NCBI RefSeq assembly: GCF_019649055.1
Contig: NW_026570244.1
Coordinates: 372,001 to 436,000 of the forward strand
Direction of reading: 5' to 3'
DNA from: Paramacrobiotus metropolitanus
Lineage: Eukaryota > Tardigrada > Eutardigrada > Parachela > Macrobiotidae
Length of the DNA: 64,000 nucleotides
Part shown: positions 44,100 to 57,400 of the stretch, one piece after another
How the letters are laid out: the number at the start of each line of letters is the position of its first letter
Position numbering within the stretch: the first letter of the stretch is position 1
Made by a program: the position numbers and the translations under genes
The notes under the pieces: generated by a model
Database searches by the model: none
The model's input: the letters and a program-made list of their open reading frames with translations, nothing else
Told to the model about the DNA's origin: nothing

Positions 44100-47000
44100 C
44101 AGATAACAAAAAAACATTTGAGTTTTGAGGTTGGAACGATTGAAAAGAATTTGATCCGCTTGAAATCAGGAGATCGGAGATTTGTTTGTTTATCTATCGT
44201 TTTGTTGATGTGGGTGTTTCATCGAGGAGAACGCCCGCTTCTGCTTATTGTTACCGTTGAGTCCATTACGATGGCTCTCGGTAAACAGGGTATGTCGTTG
44301 CCTGCTTATGCGTTCTCACTCGGTTTTGTTGGTTCCCTGTCTGGCTTTCTCAGCTTTTTTTAGGGAGCTGGTGGCACCATGGAGTTCAAATGTGACTTGT
44401 GCGGAAAAGTTGTCAAAACTGCCCATGGACTATCTATGCACCGCGACTCTTTGGTGTGCAAGAAGGCCTGTGCTAAAGCTCTCCGCCAGGGACCTTCAGC
44501 AGATCCTAACCCTGCACCACCAGCAGCCAGCGCTAGTCTCCAAGACCGCATAATTGAATCTAGAAGGATCCATGCCGTCCTCCGTCATGTGCCCATTGGA
44601 GCCAGACGCGCCTGCGCTGAAGCCCTGTGCACGATCATGGCTGACTGTATCGAGAAGAACGATGAGGATGCGGGAAGTAAATTGCTGCTTTTTGCTCTGG
44701 ACAATCTGCACGCTCCTCCGTCCAAGTCTGGCCGTAGTTCCACATTAGCTGCGTCCGTAAAAGCTAACTTACAGGGTACCAGCCAGAAACTAAAGGCGAA
44801 GAAGTCGAGAAAGAAACGATCTGGCGAGGAAACACTGAGAAAGACCGTAAACGCCAAGCTACAAGACGGGGATATCAGCGGCGCCGTAAAGGTTTTAACA
44901 TCAGAAGATTCTGTCGCAGTGATCACGGAAGAAGTCCTCGCTTCTCTTAAAGAAAAACACCCTGATCCGCCTGCCGATCTGAACTTCCCCCCAGCACCTC
45001 CTGTTGGTCCCTCCCCTGAATTCTTATCGGAAGAAGTGTACGCGGCACTGAAATCCTTTTCTGCAGGTTCTTCAGCCGGCCCAGACGGCCTGCGGGCGCA
45101 ACATTCGAAGGAACTTATTAATGTCCCTGGAGAGTGTGGAGACATGTTCCTAACTGCGCTCACCAAGGTAGTAAACCACATCGTCTTTAAACCTATTCAC
45201 GACAGCGTTCGCACGGTACTCTTTGGAGCGACACTTATCCCGTTAAACAAGAAAACAGGAGGGATACGGCCTATAGCTGTTGGATGCACCTTCAGGCGTC
45301 TTTGCGGAAAGCTAATCAGCAGACGTGTGCAGTTAGAAATGGGAGGTTTATTGCGTCCCGTACAATTAGGCTACGGAACAGCGGGTGGTGTAGAAGCAGC
45401 TGTACATGCCACCCGAAAGTTTTTGCGAGCTCACCCAGCCAGCCCTACTGTTTTGTTGAAGCTTGATTTTCGAAACGCTTTCAACACTGTTCGGCGTGAT
45501 GTGGTCCTGGAACAGGCTGCTGAGAAATTACCGCAATACTTTCATTTTGTTTCTCAGTGTTACAGAAATTCTTCTACTTTGTTCTGCGGTGAAACTACGA
45601 TGCCGTCATCCCATGGAGTGCAGCAGGGTGATCCGCTTGGCCTGTTGCTGTTTTGCCTCGCTTCTAACAAGCTGTCAAGGAACCTCTAGTGCGAACTTAA
45701 CGCCCGGTTTCTGGACGATGGGACGGCAGGAGGAGACCCCAAAGTAGTTTTAAACGACTTCACCCGAATACGTGATGACGCGTCAAGAATTGGCCTGGAA
45801 CTCAACTTTGCCAAGTGTGAACTGTACGTTTATGGTGGGTCTGAAGCGGAATAGCAGAGAATCTACGATCGTTTTGCTGCAGTTGCACCGGGTATTCAAA
45901 GACTAACTGCTGAAACACTAGATTTGCTCGGTGCTCCCCTCACCGACTGGTCAATTGGCCGTTGCCTGGATAGTAAGATTAGCCAGATCAAAAAATTAAC
46001 TGATTCTTTGGGTGTTTTACCGGCACAGCAGGGGCTATTTTTGCTGCGAAACAGTCTTTCACTCCCGCGCCTTATGTACACGCTACGATCGGCCCCGTGT
46101 CATAAATATCCCGAGAAGCTAAAGGAGTTTGACCACGCCATTAGGTCCAAAGCCGAAGAAATGACAAATTTCAAAATGGATGAGAGCTCATACGCACACG
46201 CCTCCTTACCGGTGAAGTCTGGGGGTTTGGGATTGAATAAAGCAGAGGAAATTGCAACATCGGCTTATCTATCCTCGCTGTATTCCACTGACGAATTGGT
46301 ACGCACTATTGTGCCCGAAGATTGCCCCGACGACCGGTCAGACGTTGAGGTACGCTGGAAGAAAGCACGGAAAAAGCTGTTCTGCGATGGAAGATCGGTG
46401 CAGACAACGTTTGTGGTCGGACATGCTGACTGCCGCTAAACTGAAGCCTTAAAAGAGAACGCCGACGTTATTACTCTGCTCGTCTGTTGGCTGCTTCTTC
46501 TAGGACGCCAGTGCGTGGTTGTTTGCATTGCCGGTTGCTAGCCTTGGTACACTGCTAGACGACGCTGGTCTACGGAGCACAGGTTTGCAAGGGAGCATAA
46601 ATGTTGTTGTGGGGAAATAGTCGATGCTCGCGGCTTGCATGGTTTGTCATGCTTAAAAGTCAGGAAGGTACAGGCGACATGCGAGTTTGAATAGCGTGAT
46701 TCAACGCGGCCTGGGATCAGCAAAGGTGCTGGCGATCTGAAGCCTCCTGGCTTAAGTAGATCGAATGGAAAAGCGGCCAGATGGACTATCACTGTTTCCT
46801 TGGAAAAATGGCCAGCCCTTGATATGGGATGTGACGGATTGCGACACATTCGCCATGTCTTACAGACTGTACATTGCCCGGCCATCTGTAGCGGCAGAGT
46901 CGGCAGCGGAAGATGCAGAAGATCGAAAGCGGAGCAACTATGCGGAGCTGACTCATCGTTATTATTTCCAGCCTGTGGCTTTCGAAACTACGGGAAGTTG

Positions 47001-47246
47001 CGGCGGTAGCACCCGTCAGTTCATCAGTGAAATTGGCCGACGTATCAGAGAACAAACAGGGGAACCGCGAGCTACCGATTTCCTGTGGCAACGTATTAGT
47101 GTGGAAATCCAGCGCGGAAACGCGGCTTCTGTTTTAGGAACTATGGGCTGTTCTACAGAGCTAGAAGAGATATTTTACTTGTTCTAGTTTTTGGAAATAT
47201 GTGTCTAAGTGTTAAATGGCATTTGCTTGTACAAGTATGAAATAAA
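44100..47246 (+). mobile_element. RLE-type non-LTR retrotransposon, nearly complete, broken
   Basis: Single-ORF retrotransposon from ATG 44379 (GCACCATGG). In order: an N-terminal Cys/His zinc finger (CDLCGKVV ... HGLSMH, ~44395-44455), a basic linker (KKSRKKRSGEE), reverse transcriptase (IPLNKKTGGIRPIAV ~45240; KLDFRNAFNTV ~45460; HGVQQGDPLG ~45615; RFLDDG ~45707), a Cys/His region and a restriction-like endonuclease (KRPDGLSLFPW ~46771; LIWDVTDCDT ~46816; KRSNYAEL ~46928), stop at 47185-47187. Polyadenylation signal at 47241-47246. Same family as the element at 1-1732. Clade not determined. Confidence 0.9.
44379..47187 (+). pseudogene. Reverse transcriptase/endonuclease of the RLE element
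   Basis: Three kinds of damage. An in-frame TAG at 45687-45689 lies just before the catalytic FLDD. A second TAG is at 45852-45854; reading continues in the same frame after both. A frameshift lies near 46400-46440, with further stops to about 46760; the endonuclease then resumes in frame from 46765. The central region 46440-46765 still shows GTLLDDAGLR-like and HGLSC-like sequence in mixed frames. The copy cannot make an active enzyme. Confidence 0.85.
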
Positions 47247-47273
47247 GTGATTATCTACGACTACCTGTAAAAC

Positions 47274-47315
47274 AGGACACATCATAGCGTGTAAGGACAC
47301 ATCATAGCGTGTAAT
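47274..47315. repeat. 21-bp tandem duplication
   Basis: AGGACACATCATAGCGTGTA occurs twice in a row just past the RLE element's polyadenylation signal. Might mark its 3' junction. Confidence 0.6.
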
Positions 47316-47386
47316 CGCATGTAAGGTAGCTTAAAATACTGTATCGTTTTCCAGTATATGCTAGGAAATTGAGAAAAAACTGTTTT

Positions 47387-47455
47387 ATATTTGGTGGGCA
47401 GTGAGCAGGGATTCGGTTGGCTTTTTAAATAACTTAGCAAAGGACTTCGAAGTCG
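47387..47455. repeat. Right member of the ~60-bp direct repeat
   Basis: Partner of 43977-44040; see there. Confidence 0.55.
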
Positions 47456-47743
47456 CATCGGTGTAAGAGCCACACATCGTATCTCTGAGACGTCCAACTC
47501 CGCTGGAGCGGCCGCCGGACTATCCGTTGCAGCTCCGAAGGGAAGCGCAGTTCGCTTGGTGACCGTTTTTTACTGTGTTCCTATCGCATCCGCAAGATTT
47601 GGTACGTGGTGCGATGCCACCGTAGTTTTGTTGCAGGAGATAGGTAAGAAGCTGTTCACTAGGACGGTGGAGAGTGGCTCCACCTGTGTTTTCTTCCTGC
47701 GTTTGATTTGGGGAAATAAAAATAATGAGTGTGCTGTGTACGA

Positions 47744-47900
47744 ACTGGCCCGGTACAAACTACATAGCGTCAAAAATGAGATACATACACTAAAATTTTC
47801 GCTTGCGCGCACTCCGAATCACTTTTTTGTGATATTTTATGTCATTCTAAAGCTAAATGATTTGTATACATTGTTAAGAAGACCGTTTGTTCGCGAAGTA
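47744..47900. repeat. Half-copy of the palindromic MITE (copy 4)
   Basis: GGCCCGGTACA...CATAGCGTCAAAAATG, CACTAAAATTTTCGCTTGCGC and CACTTTTTTGTGAT match the arm of 28018-28474. It then breaks off near 47900. The other arm is missing. Confidence 0.7.
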
Positions 47901-47974
47901 TGACGTATTAAAATGGGGGACAAGTTAGGCACGGAAATCTGGATGCATATAAAACGTCGATTTTCGAATACTAT

Positions 47975-48210
47975 CTTCTGTACCGAATTTCTCACAATTT
48001 TTGTTGGGAGTTTCTCACGTAATGGTATTTATTGGAAGTATTACTAGTTCTGCCATAAGAGTAGACAATTAATCTGCAAACAATACTCGCATCCGTCACA
48101 TGCAAACAAACAAGCAAACAAACTCTTTTTTGTAGAAAAGATAGATCTGCGCGCAGCAGCCGCTGTCCGGCAATCACAGCTAATGGAAGACGCAGCCGTC
48201 GCTCGTCGCA
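47975..48210 (-). other. 3' flank/UTR of the DOCK gene
   Basis: Directly downstream of the DOCK stop codon and duplicated at 29500-29750. No unambiguous polyadenylation signal was identified on the minus strand. Confidence 0.45.
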
Positions 48211-48485
48211 CTATACACTGGAATCTTCGGGATGCGGAATCGCTTTCCCCGGAGCGAGGTGCCCCGGTTTCTCGGGGACCGGCGGCGGGGTGGCGGAGGC
48301 GCTGCGCGGACTGACCGACGAGTCGGAGCGCTTGCTCAGCGCCGGCGAATCGCGGCGCAGCGTCCCGGAGCCGGCGCTCTTGGGCGGCAGGTCCAGGAGC
48401 CCCGGGAAGAGCTCCTCCGGCAGCGGCGGCTTCTCCGGCGCCAACGGGACGATGGCCTCCAGGGTCTTCCGACGCTTCAGCGTTC
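48211..48485 (-). CDS. mbc: DOCK last exon: SH3-binding tail with DSSV end
   Basis: Acceptor CGTGACAG| at 48485, stop TAG at 48213-48211. It encodes LKRRKTLEAIVPLAPEKP, PPLPEELFPGLLDLPP and TPPPVPEKP, PxxP motifs of the type bound by Crk SH3 domains in DOCK1. The last residues, DSSV, fit a class I PDZ ligand (S/T-x-V). Duplicated at 29500-30046. Confidence 0.9.
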
Positions 48486-51400
48486 CTGTCACGGTTAATG
48501 CAGCGTTAACATTGAAAATGCTTAAATGATCTCAAGTCAGTTCTTACAACAAGGTCAACCATACTAAATCGAACTCAAGTTGTCTAAGCGATTCACCATG
48601 GGTGACTGCCTGTTCTGACCATGCGCGTAGCATGACTAGACACACTTATCGGAAGCTACCCATTCTGTTTCTAAACCTGATTTTAATTTGGTTTCTGCAG
48701 CCGTTCGTACGGGACGACGTCTAATAAATTCGGCCTGCGATTTGGCCGCACAGCGAACTGGTGTTTCTCGATTCTGGTAATCGTAATCATAGCTGATTCA
48801 TGACCTTACATCCTTTTCCAATCTGTACAGTCGTAAACTCCCTCGAAGAGCTGAGTAAGCACTTCGAGTTGAGATGCTTTAAGAGCATCGTTTTAATATC
48901 TTCATGATACACTACTCAATCAAACCACGGGTGCTTCCATTTTCTTACGTTTTCTTAGGTTTTCTTATGTTTTCTTACCGTTCTCGGCCTTCTTGTCCGG
49001 CAGCGGCGGCGGCGCGGCCAGCAGCGGCGACTGTGGCCCCCCCTCGTTCTCCTCGGCCAGCGACAGCTCCGAGCCGGGCCGGCCGACCCGCCCGCTGCCC
49101 GGCCGCGGCGCCTTGCGCTCGCTGTCCCTTCTGGGCCGAGTCGCCTGCAGCGGCTGGCTGAGCTCCACGGGCGTCAGGCTCTGGCTGTCGCGGCTGCTCC
49201 GCAGCGAGATGGACGAGAAGCTGCCCAGACTGCGTTTGGGCTGGCGCGCCGCGGCCGGCGGCGTGTCGCCGTTGATGGACAGCGTGCTGCCGCTGTGCTC
49301 CCCGGCGTACCACTTGGGCCCGTTCTTGCGCAGCTCCACGTTGCTGTAGGAGCGCGCGGCGGCCGGCCGCTGTTTGGGCAGGGTGAAGAGGGGCGGGGCG
49401 CTGCCGTAGCACTGTGTGACGTGGTCTTTCTGCTTGAGGAAACTGGAGTGCAGGTGCTCGTAGTGCGGCCGCATGCTGTCTTTCACCTTGCTGCCGTAAA
49501 TGTCCAGCGCCGCTTCCAGCAGCGGCACCTGTTAGTAATTATGCGATTTATCAATCATTATATTATATTTAAAGTCAATTTATTAAGCATTATAATATAC
49601 TGAAAGTGTTTATTTTTTGGGAGTTTATGATGGAATTTGCAGCGTTGGCACCAGCAGCGGCACCTGTTTATGAATTAATCAAATTAATACGTAATATTAG
49701 TGCGAATTAATATTACTTTTTACTAGTTTTTGGAATTTTTTTTAGAAATGTTTTTACTGTTGTGTTCATCGCCGCTTCCGGCAGGAAAATGAAAAAAGGT
49801 TGAACTGAAAAAGTAATAAATTTTAATTTACAAGAATTTAAAATGTAAATCATAAAAACGGAATTAAAAAGCCTCAATTTATGAATGTAAATTAAGAGAA
49901 AGTCTGAATTAAAAATAACAAATCTCGTGCATTGACTTCCTTCAACCATAAAAAATCCTAAAGAATTCAACAAAAATTCCCAAGAATTCAACAAAACATA
50001 TTTAAAAATTTAAGCACAAAAAAAACAGAAGTATGCAGTATTTATTCGTATTAAAATTTTTTAGGTATATTATACAGGCGTTTTTTGGGCGTGTCTGGGT
50101 GCCTAGCGGACGATGACGCCCTGTAAGATGCGGATCTTTTCGTGTAAAAAGAAAAAAAAATCAAAATTAAAAAAATGCATAAAAATTGAAAATAAAAAAG
50201 CACAAAAACTTTCTGCGTTATAATACATTTTTTAGGCGTGTTTGTGTACCTGGCGGACGATGAGCTCCTGCAACACGCGGATCCTCTCCCGCTCCTCGGC
50301 ATCCGGGTGTTTCTCGCGGTACTCCAGGGACAGAAACGCCTTCTCGTAGTTCGCAATGCCCCCGTTGACGGCCGGGTCGACGACCCCGCCCAGGATCCCG
50401 CCCATCTGCGGGTCGATCTCGCCGGCGGGATTCTCCTGGAACTTCTCGATCAGGCGGTGGATGTCGTCGTTCTTGGCCTGCAGCGTCTCGATGGCCGTCT
50501 GGATGGGCGGCACGCGGTCGACGGTGTGCTGCGTGATGAGCGCCCAGCGCAGGAGCCCCGGCAGGGCGCAGCGCGTGTGCGCCGTGGTCCGTTCCAGCCA
50601 CATGTTGGCGAAGTCGGCGTCCTTGGTGTGGCTGTGCAGGCGGCGGTGGTAGGTGAAGGTCTGGATGTCGTTGGTCAGGAAGAAGCTGCGGATACGATGC
50701 GACACCGGTTTGCCGCTGAAGCGCTCCTCCAGCTGCGCCACCGGCTCCACCTTCCACACCTGTATACACAGGGGAAAATTTCACTTGTTTCTCTTTAAAT
50801 AATTCACTGGAATTTTAATAAAATTTGCAATTACAATTTTTTTTGATGAATTTTTACCAAGGTTAAAGGTCACCAAAAACTGCTAATCCATCTTAATGTT
50901 AATAAAATCTCCAATTATGCAATTATTTTTTCGATGATTTCTCCATCCACAATGGTTAAAGGTCACTAATAATTCTCTTGTTTATCTCAAACAATTCATC
51001 TTAAATTTACTATGACAATCTGCAATTACACGATTATTTTTCAATGATTTTTTTACAAGGTTAAAGGTCACTAATAATTCAGTTGTTCCTCTTCACATAA
51101 TTCACGTCAATTATAATACAATTTGTAATTTCCATTTTTTTTATTTTTTCATTAACCTTCTACCAGGTTAAAGAAACAAATTACCAGAAAATAAATACGT
51201 GTATACAACACATTACACAAAATAATAAATGAAAAACACTTGTCCATATTAATTGTTCATTCCAAAAATTATTCATTCTTTCAAAATTATTCATTCTTTA
51301 TTAATTTTGTCTTTTTTCCGATATTTTTCTTGAGGAGTACTTAATTTTATTGTAAATTTTCCTCCTTGGACATGTCAACAAAATTATCATTTATTTATAA

Positions 51401-54400
51401 AAAAGTATTTTTTTTACGAAAATAGGTAGAAAATAACTACAGCGTCGTATATAAATTAAAATAGTGTTTTCTCGCACCTGCAGGTACATTTTATCCGACT
51501 CTTTAATCTCATTTCCCGGCGGGTCCATGGTCTTCAAGCTGATACATCCCGGGAAGCGCTGCATCTGTTTGTCGGTGAAATCGCGGATATTCTCGCACTC
51601 GGCGCCGCGGTAGACGAAGGCCTTGTTGCGCCAGGCGGCGGGGAAGCCCCGCCCCCCAATAGGCCACGCGGAAGTACTCGCAGGGCGTGCGCATCTGCTG
51701 CGGACTGATGATCTTGTCGTAGAAGGCCGCCATGCGCTGCAGCACGTCGCTCAGCTTCCGGTAGTCGAACACGTCCGTCTCGTACAGCGTCAACAATTCC
51801 TGCAACGTAACCAGCTGACCTTTCCGTACAAGCGTACAAGCTCCACATTTCAAACGTTGCAATTAAAGAATTCATTCCTAAATTATTATCGAAATAAAGA
51901 ATTTGTTTCATAAATATAGACAATATTATTTTAAAAATTATTTAAATTAATTATTACAATTTAAACTGGGACTTAAATAAATTATCATTAAAATTATAAG
52001 AATAAATTAATTTATATAATTATTTAATTCATTATAAATCTTATTATTTGCATAAATAAATTACTATTTTACATTTATGATTTAATCATTATTTTAATGT
52101 TTCATTCATTAATTTAAGAAACACGGAGAAAGTGGCCGATTTAAAATGCCGGATTCTGTTTTACTATAGAATTTCCCGGTTTATTCCAATTAAAAGTCAA
52201 TTTCGATTGCCAATCATTGCCGAATGGGCTTATTTGCCGGCTGACCTTGAAGACGCCGCTGTCGCGGTTGATGGCGTACTCCCAGGCCTTGCCCATGTCG
52301 AAGAAGCGGATCATCTCGTAGGCCAGCTGCTCTTTTAATTCCCGGTGCGTCTCGAAATGCGGAAAGTCCGGCGAGCGCAGCTGCAGCAAAAAAAATATTT
52401 TATGCACATTATTTATGCAATAATGCGTCAATTTACCAGCATTTCACGCATACATTATTCCAAAACAGTAACCCACTGATGAAATTTATGTGCATTTATA
52501 AAATGCATTTATGCGCATTTATTTCTGAATTTTTTTGAATTTCATTCGCTGCTGAAATCAGTCAGGCGATTTTCTGCTGGTAAATCATTGCAAAAAAGAT
52601 AGTTGTACAATTATTAGCAGGATTAAATGAATTACTCCACAGAGAAATTCCGCTCAGTTCATATTTCGTCCACAAGTTGCACGGTGACCTTTACCTGCTC
52701 GACCAGATGCTCGTCCGTCCACAGCAGGAGCCGCGCGTGGTGCTCCAGCGTGAAGGCCACCTCCGTGTAGTTGGCTAGTTGCAGGTGCAGATCGCGCAGT
52801 TTGTACAGGTAGCGGATGTACATTTCGCGCTTACAGATCCGCTCGTAGTACTCCAACAAATTCACCTACCACATCCATATTTTTATAATCAGTAGCAGCC
52901 AAATTACACTTCATTTTATAATTCTTAAAGCATTTCACGAACGCCATACTGCATGGAAACCGAGTCATCTGACGAATTATTTGATTATCTATGTTACTTT
53001 ACAACTGATCTTTCAATTTTACAATGAAAAATACACAACTGACTCTGGAATTTACAAAAAAACCTGAGATTTTTATTTTACCAGTTATTTCGTAATTTAA
53101 ATAAAAATCATCATTTATTGTATAAGTTATCTGCATTAAAAAAGAAATACTTGACAATTTATTTCTTAATCAAAATAGCCAATAAATAATGTTAAACTTC
53201 ATTTACCATCAAAACTTTCTACTGTGTAATGCTAAAAGCAGCATTTAAATTAACTGTAAAATTTTCTTGTTGAAGAAAAAGCGGGTTACAATTTATTTTC
53301 TAACCGACTGAGAATAATCCATAATTACTGACAAGCACCGTCAAATTCATTGACGCTGGCGGTATAATTTATAATTAATTTATAATTATAGTATAATTAT
53401 ATATAATTTATACTTTTAATATTATAATATATTTTTATAATTAATAATTAATTTATTAATTAATATTAACTCTAGTTCTAGAATAATTTAATTTTTAAAT
53501 AATTCAATTTTTAATTGAATTTCTAGAATAACTAGATTTTTTTGATATTTTCCATGCATAGAATAATTTGTATTTGTAGAAAATATTGTCTACTGTCCGC
53601 GGCGTACCGTGCAGCACATGCGGGACTCCACGTCGACATCCACGGAGGTCATGACGTCGCGGTACTCGAACAAGAGCCGCATCTGCTCCACCAGCTGCTC
53701 CACCAAGCGCAGCGCCCGCTCCTTCATCTGCCAGTTATTCTGGCACCGCTCCACCATGATCTCCTCGAACAGCGCCACGTAGTCGCCGTCCCCGCGGCCG
53801 CCCTCGATGTACACGTCCAGCGCCTTCATGGTCTCGTGGTGGAAGGCGTCCAGCTTGCCGAAGATGGTGCGCTGCTCCAGCAACTCCTTGCGACTGGCCG
53901 TGCCACCCGTGCCGCCGGCGCCCCCGCCCGGGGCGTCGGCCGCCGACTGCTTGGGCAGGCGGAACTCGCACTGCATCATGTCGAAGAACAGCGGCAGAAT
54001 GGTCCGCCGCAGCTCCTCCACCGGGATCAGCGACAGATCCAGTAACCGCGTCACCTGACCCGACCAAAACCATGGATTAATTTCGTGGTTTTTTTATTAT
54101 TATTTTTATTAATTTTTGATAAATATCAGATTATTCCACAATAGATTTGGGCCATTTTTCACACTTATTTGTCATCTTTTATTAAGCAAGCATTTACGTA
54201 TTATCTTTTCATTTATGCACTTTCTTGTCACATAGGTTTTATTTTGGAAACATATTCTGCAATCAATTTAGCTATTTATTTTTCTAATTTTATAAATACC
54301 AGTATTCCCTTTTTTTAATGGTTAATTATCTTTAAAAATTAACTTACTAAGGGTTAGTTATTTTTTTCAATTTTTAAATACTCTCTTATTAATGGTTAAT

Positions 54401-57400
54401 CATTTTCTTAATTTTCTTAAATATTCTTTTATTACTGGTTAATCATTTTTTTTAATTTCTTAAATATTTTCTTATTAATAATTGATCGTTTTTGTAATTT
54501 TTTAAATATTTCTCATTAACGGTTAATTTTTCCTAATGTTTTAAATATGCCCTGATTAATGGTTAATCTTTATTCCTAATGTTTTAAATATTCTCTTACT
54601 AATGGTCAATTAGTTTTGTAAATTTTTAAATATTCTCTTATTAATGATTAATTATTTTCTCGACTTTGTAAATATTCTCTTAGTTATGGCTAATTGTTTT
54701 TTTAATTTTTAAATAATCTCTTATATTTGTAAATTTTTTAAAAAAATTTCCTTACCAGATGCGGGACGAAATTGATCTTCTTGGAGCCGAGACTGTTCCA
54801 CATGACGCGCACCTCCAGCGCCATCTTGAGCCGCATATCCTCGTACTGCTCCTGCAGCCGTTTCCGTTTATGCTCCGAGAACGTCTCCAACTGCAGCGCC
54901 TCCTGCGTGCAGAACGCCACGGCGCAGTCGAAGAAATTACTCCACAACTGGTACTTGAAGGGCTGCAGGAAGCGGTCGCGGATGGTCAGCGACATGTTGC
55001 GCAACACCTCCAGGATGACGGCGTTCTGCAGCATGATCATGTCCGTCCATAATCGCGGGAACATGCCCTTGGAGAAGAGGGAGCGGAAGGGCAGGAAGAT
55101 CTCCTGCAGGAATTCCTCCAACAGGTGGCTGTCGGGGCTGTCGCCGGCCCCACCGCCCGGGGCGGCGGCTAACGCGTCGATGGAGGCGATCAGCTGGGTG
55201 TAGTGGGCGTCGCTCATCTGGCGGAAGATGCTCAACAGGATCACCAGGAACTCCTCCGAGATCTGCTCCCGAAAAATAAATATTCACACTTCACAAGAAA
55301 TTTTGAGAAAAAATTAATCTGGAATTAATTAAGCCCACGAAATTTAAATTAAGGATCACCAGAAACTCCTCCGAGATCCGCTCCGAAAAAAATATTCACA
55401 CTTCACAAGAAATTTTGAGAAAAATTAATCTGGAATTAATTAAGCCCACGAAATTTAAATTAAGGATCACCAGAAACCTCCGAGATCCGCTCCGAAAAAA
55501 AATATTCACACTTCACAGAAATTTTGAGAAAAAATTAATCTGGAATTAATTAAGCCCACGAAATTTAAATTAAGGATCACCAGAAACTCCTCCGAGATCC
55601 GCTCCCGAAAAAAAAATATTCACACTTCACAAGAAATTTTGAGAAAAAATTAATCTGGAATTAATTAAGCCCACGAAATTTAAATTAAGGATCACCAGAA
55701 ACTCCTCCGAGATCCGCTCCCGAGAAAAAACTATCGAATTCGGAGAAAAAATTTAATTTGAAATTAAATTAAGTAGACTAAATTAAAATTAGGGATCACC
55801 AGGAATTCCTCAGAGATCTGCTCCCGAAAAAAAAATATTCACAGTTCACAAGAAAGTCTGAGGAAAAAATTAAAATAAATTCATTTAACTTGATTAAATT
55901 GCAATTAAGCATCACCAGGAATTCCTCTGCAATCTGCTCCCAATACCCGACAAGTGCTTCGGCTTTCAAAACAATAAAAGATGTTTTGAAAAAAAAATTC
56001 AAGTAATCTCGCACAGAAGAAAAATAAATTCAATTAACACAACATAGAGTAATACCGGATTCCCACAAATACAGCTAAATCACCTACGTTTTATTTGGAA
56101 AAAACAGGATTAATTTCAAAGAATATTTTTCGAAACGCTGGATAAAAGTTCTTCGCGGAAATCTGCTCACAGAAATGGACACTCGTTCGCGCTTCCAAAA
56201 ACCATTTTTCCCCCCAAAAAAATTCAAGAAATCACCGTCAGCGGAAAAAAAGTTATATAAATACAACACACGGCAATAATTAATAAAGCCAATGAAAAAT
56301 GAGCTGTTTACAGGTTATGAAAAAAAGAAGCAAATGCAAAACGTAATTTGCTGAAACTTTCGATAAAAACAAAATAAATCTAACTCAAAGTATGCTGCTT
56401 CAGTGAAAATATTCAGAATAAATTTTTACCAACTGCAGATCTGCGGTAGAATCAATAAAATTAAAAGCAGGAGAATTTCGAGGCGCATAGCACTTTCGTG
56501 AAAAATTGTAAAAAATCCAAAAAATCATAAATTAAGTTGCAGAAAAATTACTTGAACAAGAAACGTACCGGCCGACCCCCGAGGCGGTTGACGACCCGCA
56601 CGACACTGCGCAGCAGCGTCTCCACCATGACCCCCAGATCGTGCGGCCCCGACTGGACGTCCTTCCCGGCCAGCAGCACCAGGATCTCCCCCAGCACCTC
56701 GGCGCACTTCCCCAGGATCTGGTCGTCGTCGCGGGCCAGCAGTTCGTGGAGGAACTGGCAGAAGACCGGCAACAAGACGCGCCGGCACTCCGCCAAGCGG
56801 AAGAGCGGACTCTGCACGACGGCCAGGACGCCTTCGAGTTGCTGCTGGTACAGCGGTTCGTGCAGCGTCGGCCCGATTAGCCCGACGAACAACCGGCTGA
56901 CCACCACCGGCTCCATCACGCGCAGGATCTCCGGGATGACGGCCGGGATGTAGCGGATGATCGTGCCCTGGATCGTCTTGAACCTACGCCAAAAACAGAC
57001 CATTTTCTATTTATTTATTTATTTCTAAAAAATTTAATTTAAACAATCAGAAACAGAAATTAAACTGACTGATTTTTTGCATCATTAAAAATTATATTAA
57101 AAATGAAATGTTTCTTTTTAAATCACTAAAAATTAAACTGAAAACTAAGCGATTTTTTTTTACCGTAATAAAGATTAAACTGAAGATGAAAACGATTTTT
57201 TTACATCATTTAAAATTAAATTAAAAATTAAACGATTTTTACAATAGAAATTAAATTAAAAATAAAATGATTTTGTACATCATTAAAAATTAAATCAAAA
57301 CTAAAAGATTTTTTTTACATTCTTAAAAATTAAATATTGAATTAAATGAATTTTCACATCATTCAAAACTAAACAAAAAATTAATCGATTTTTTTACATC

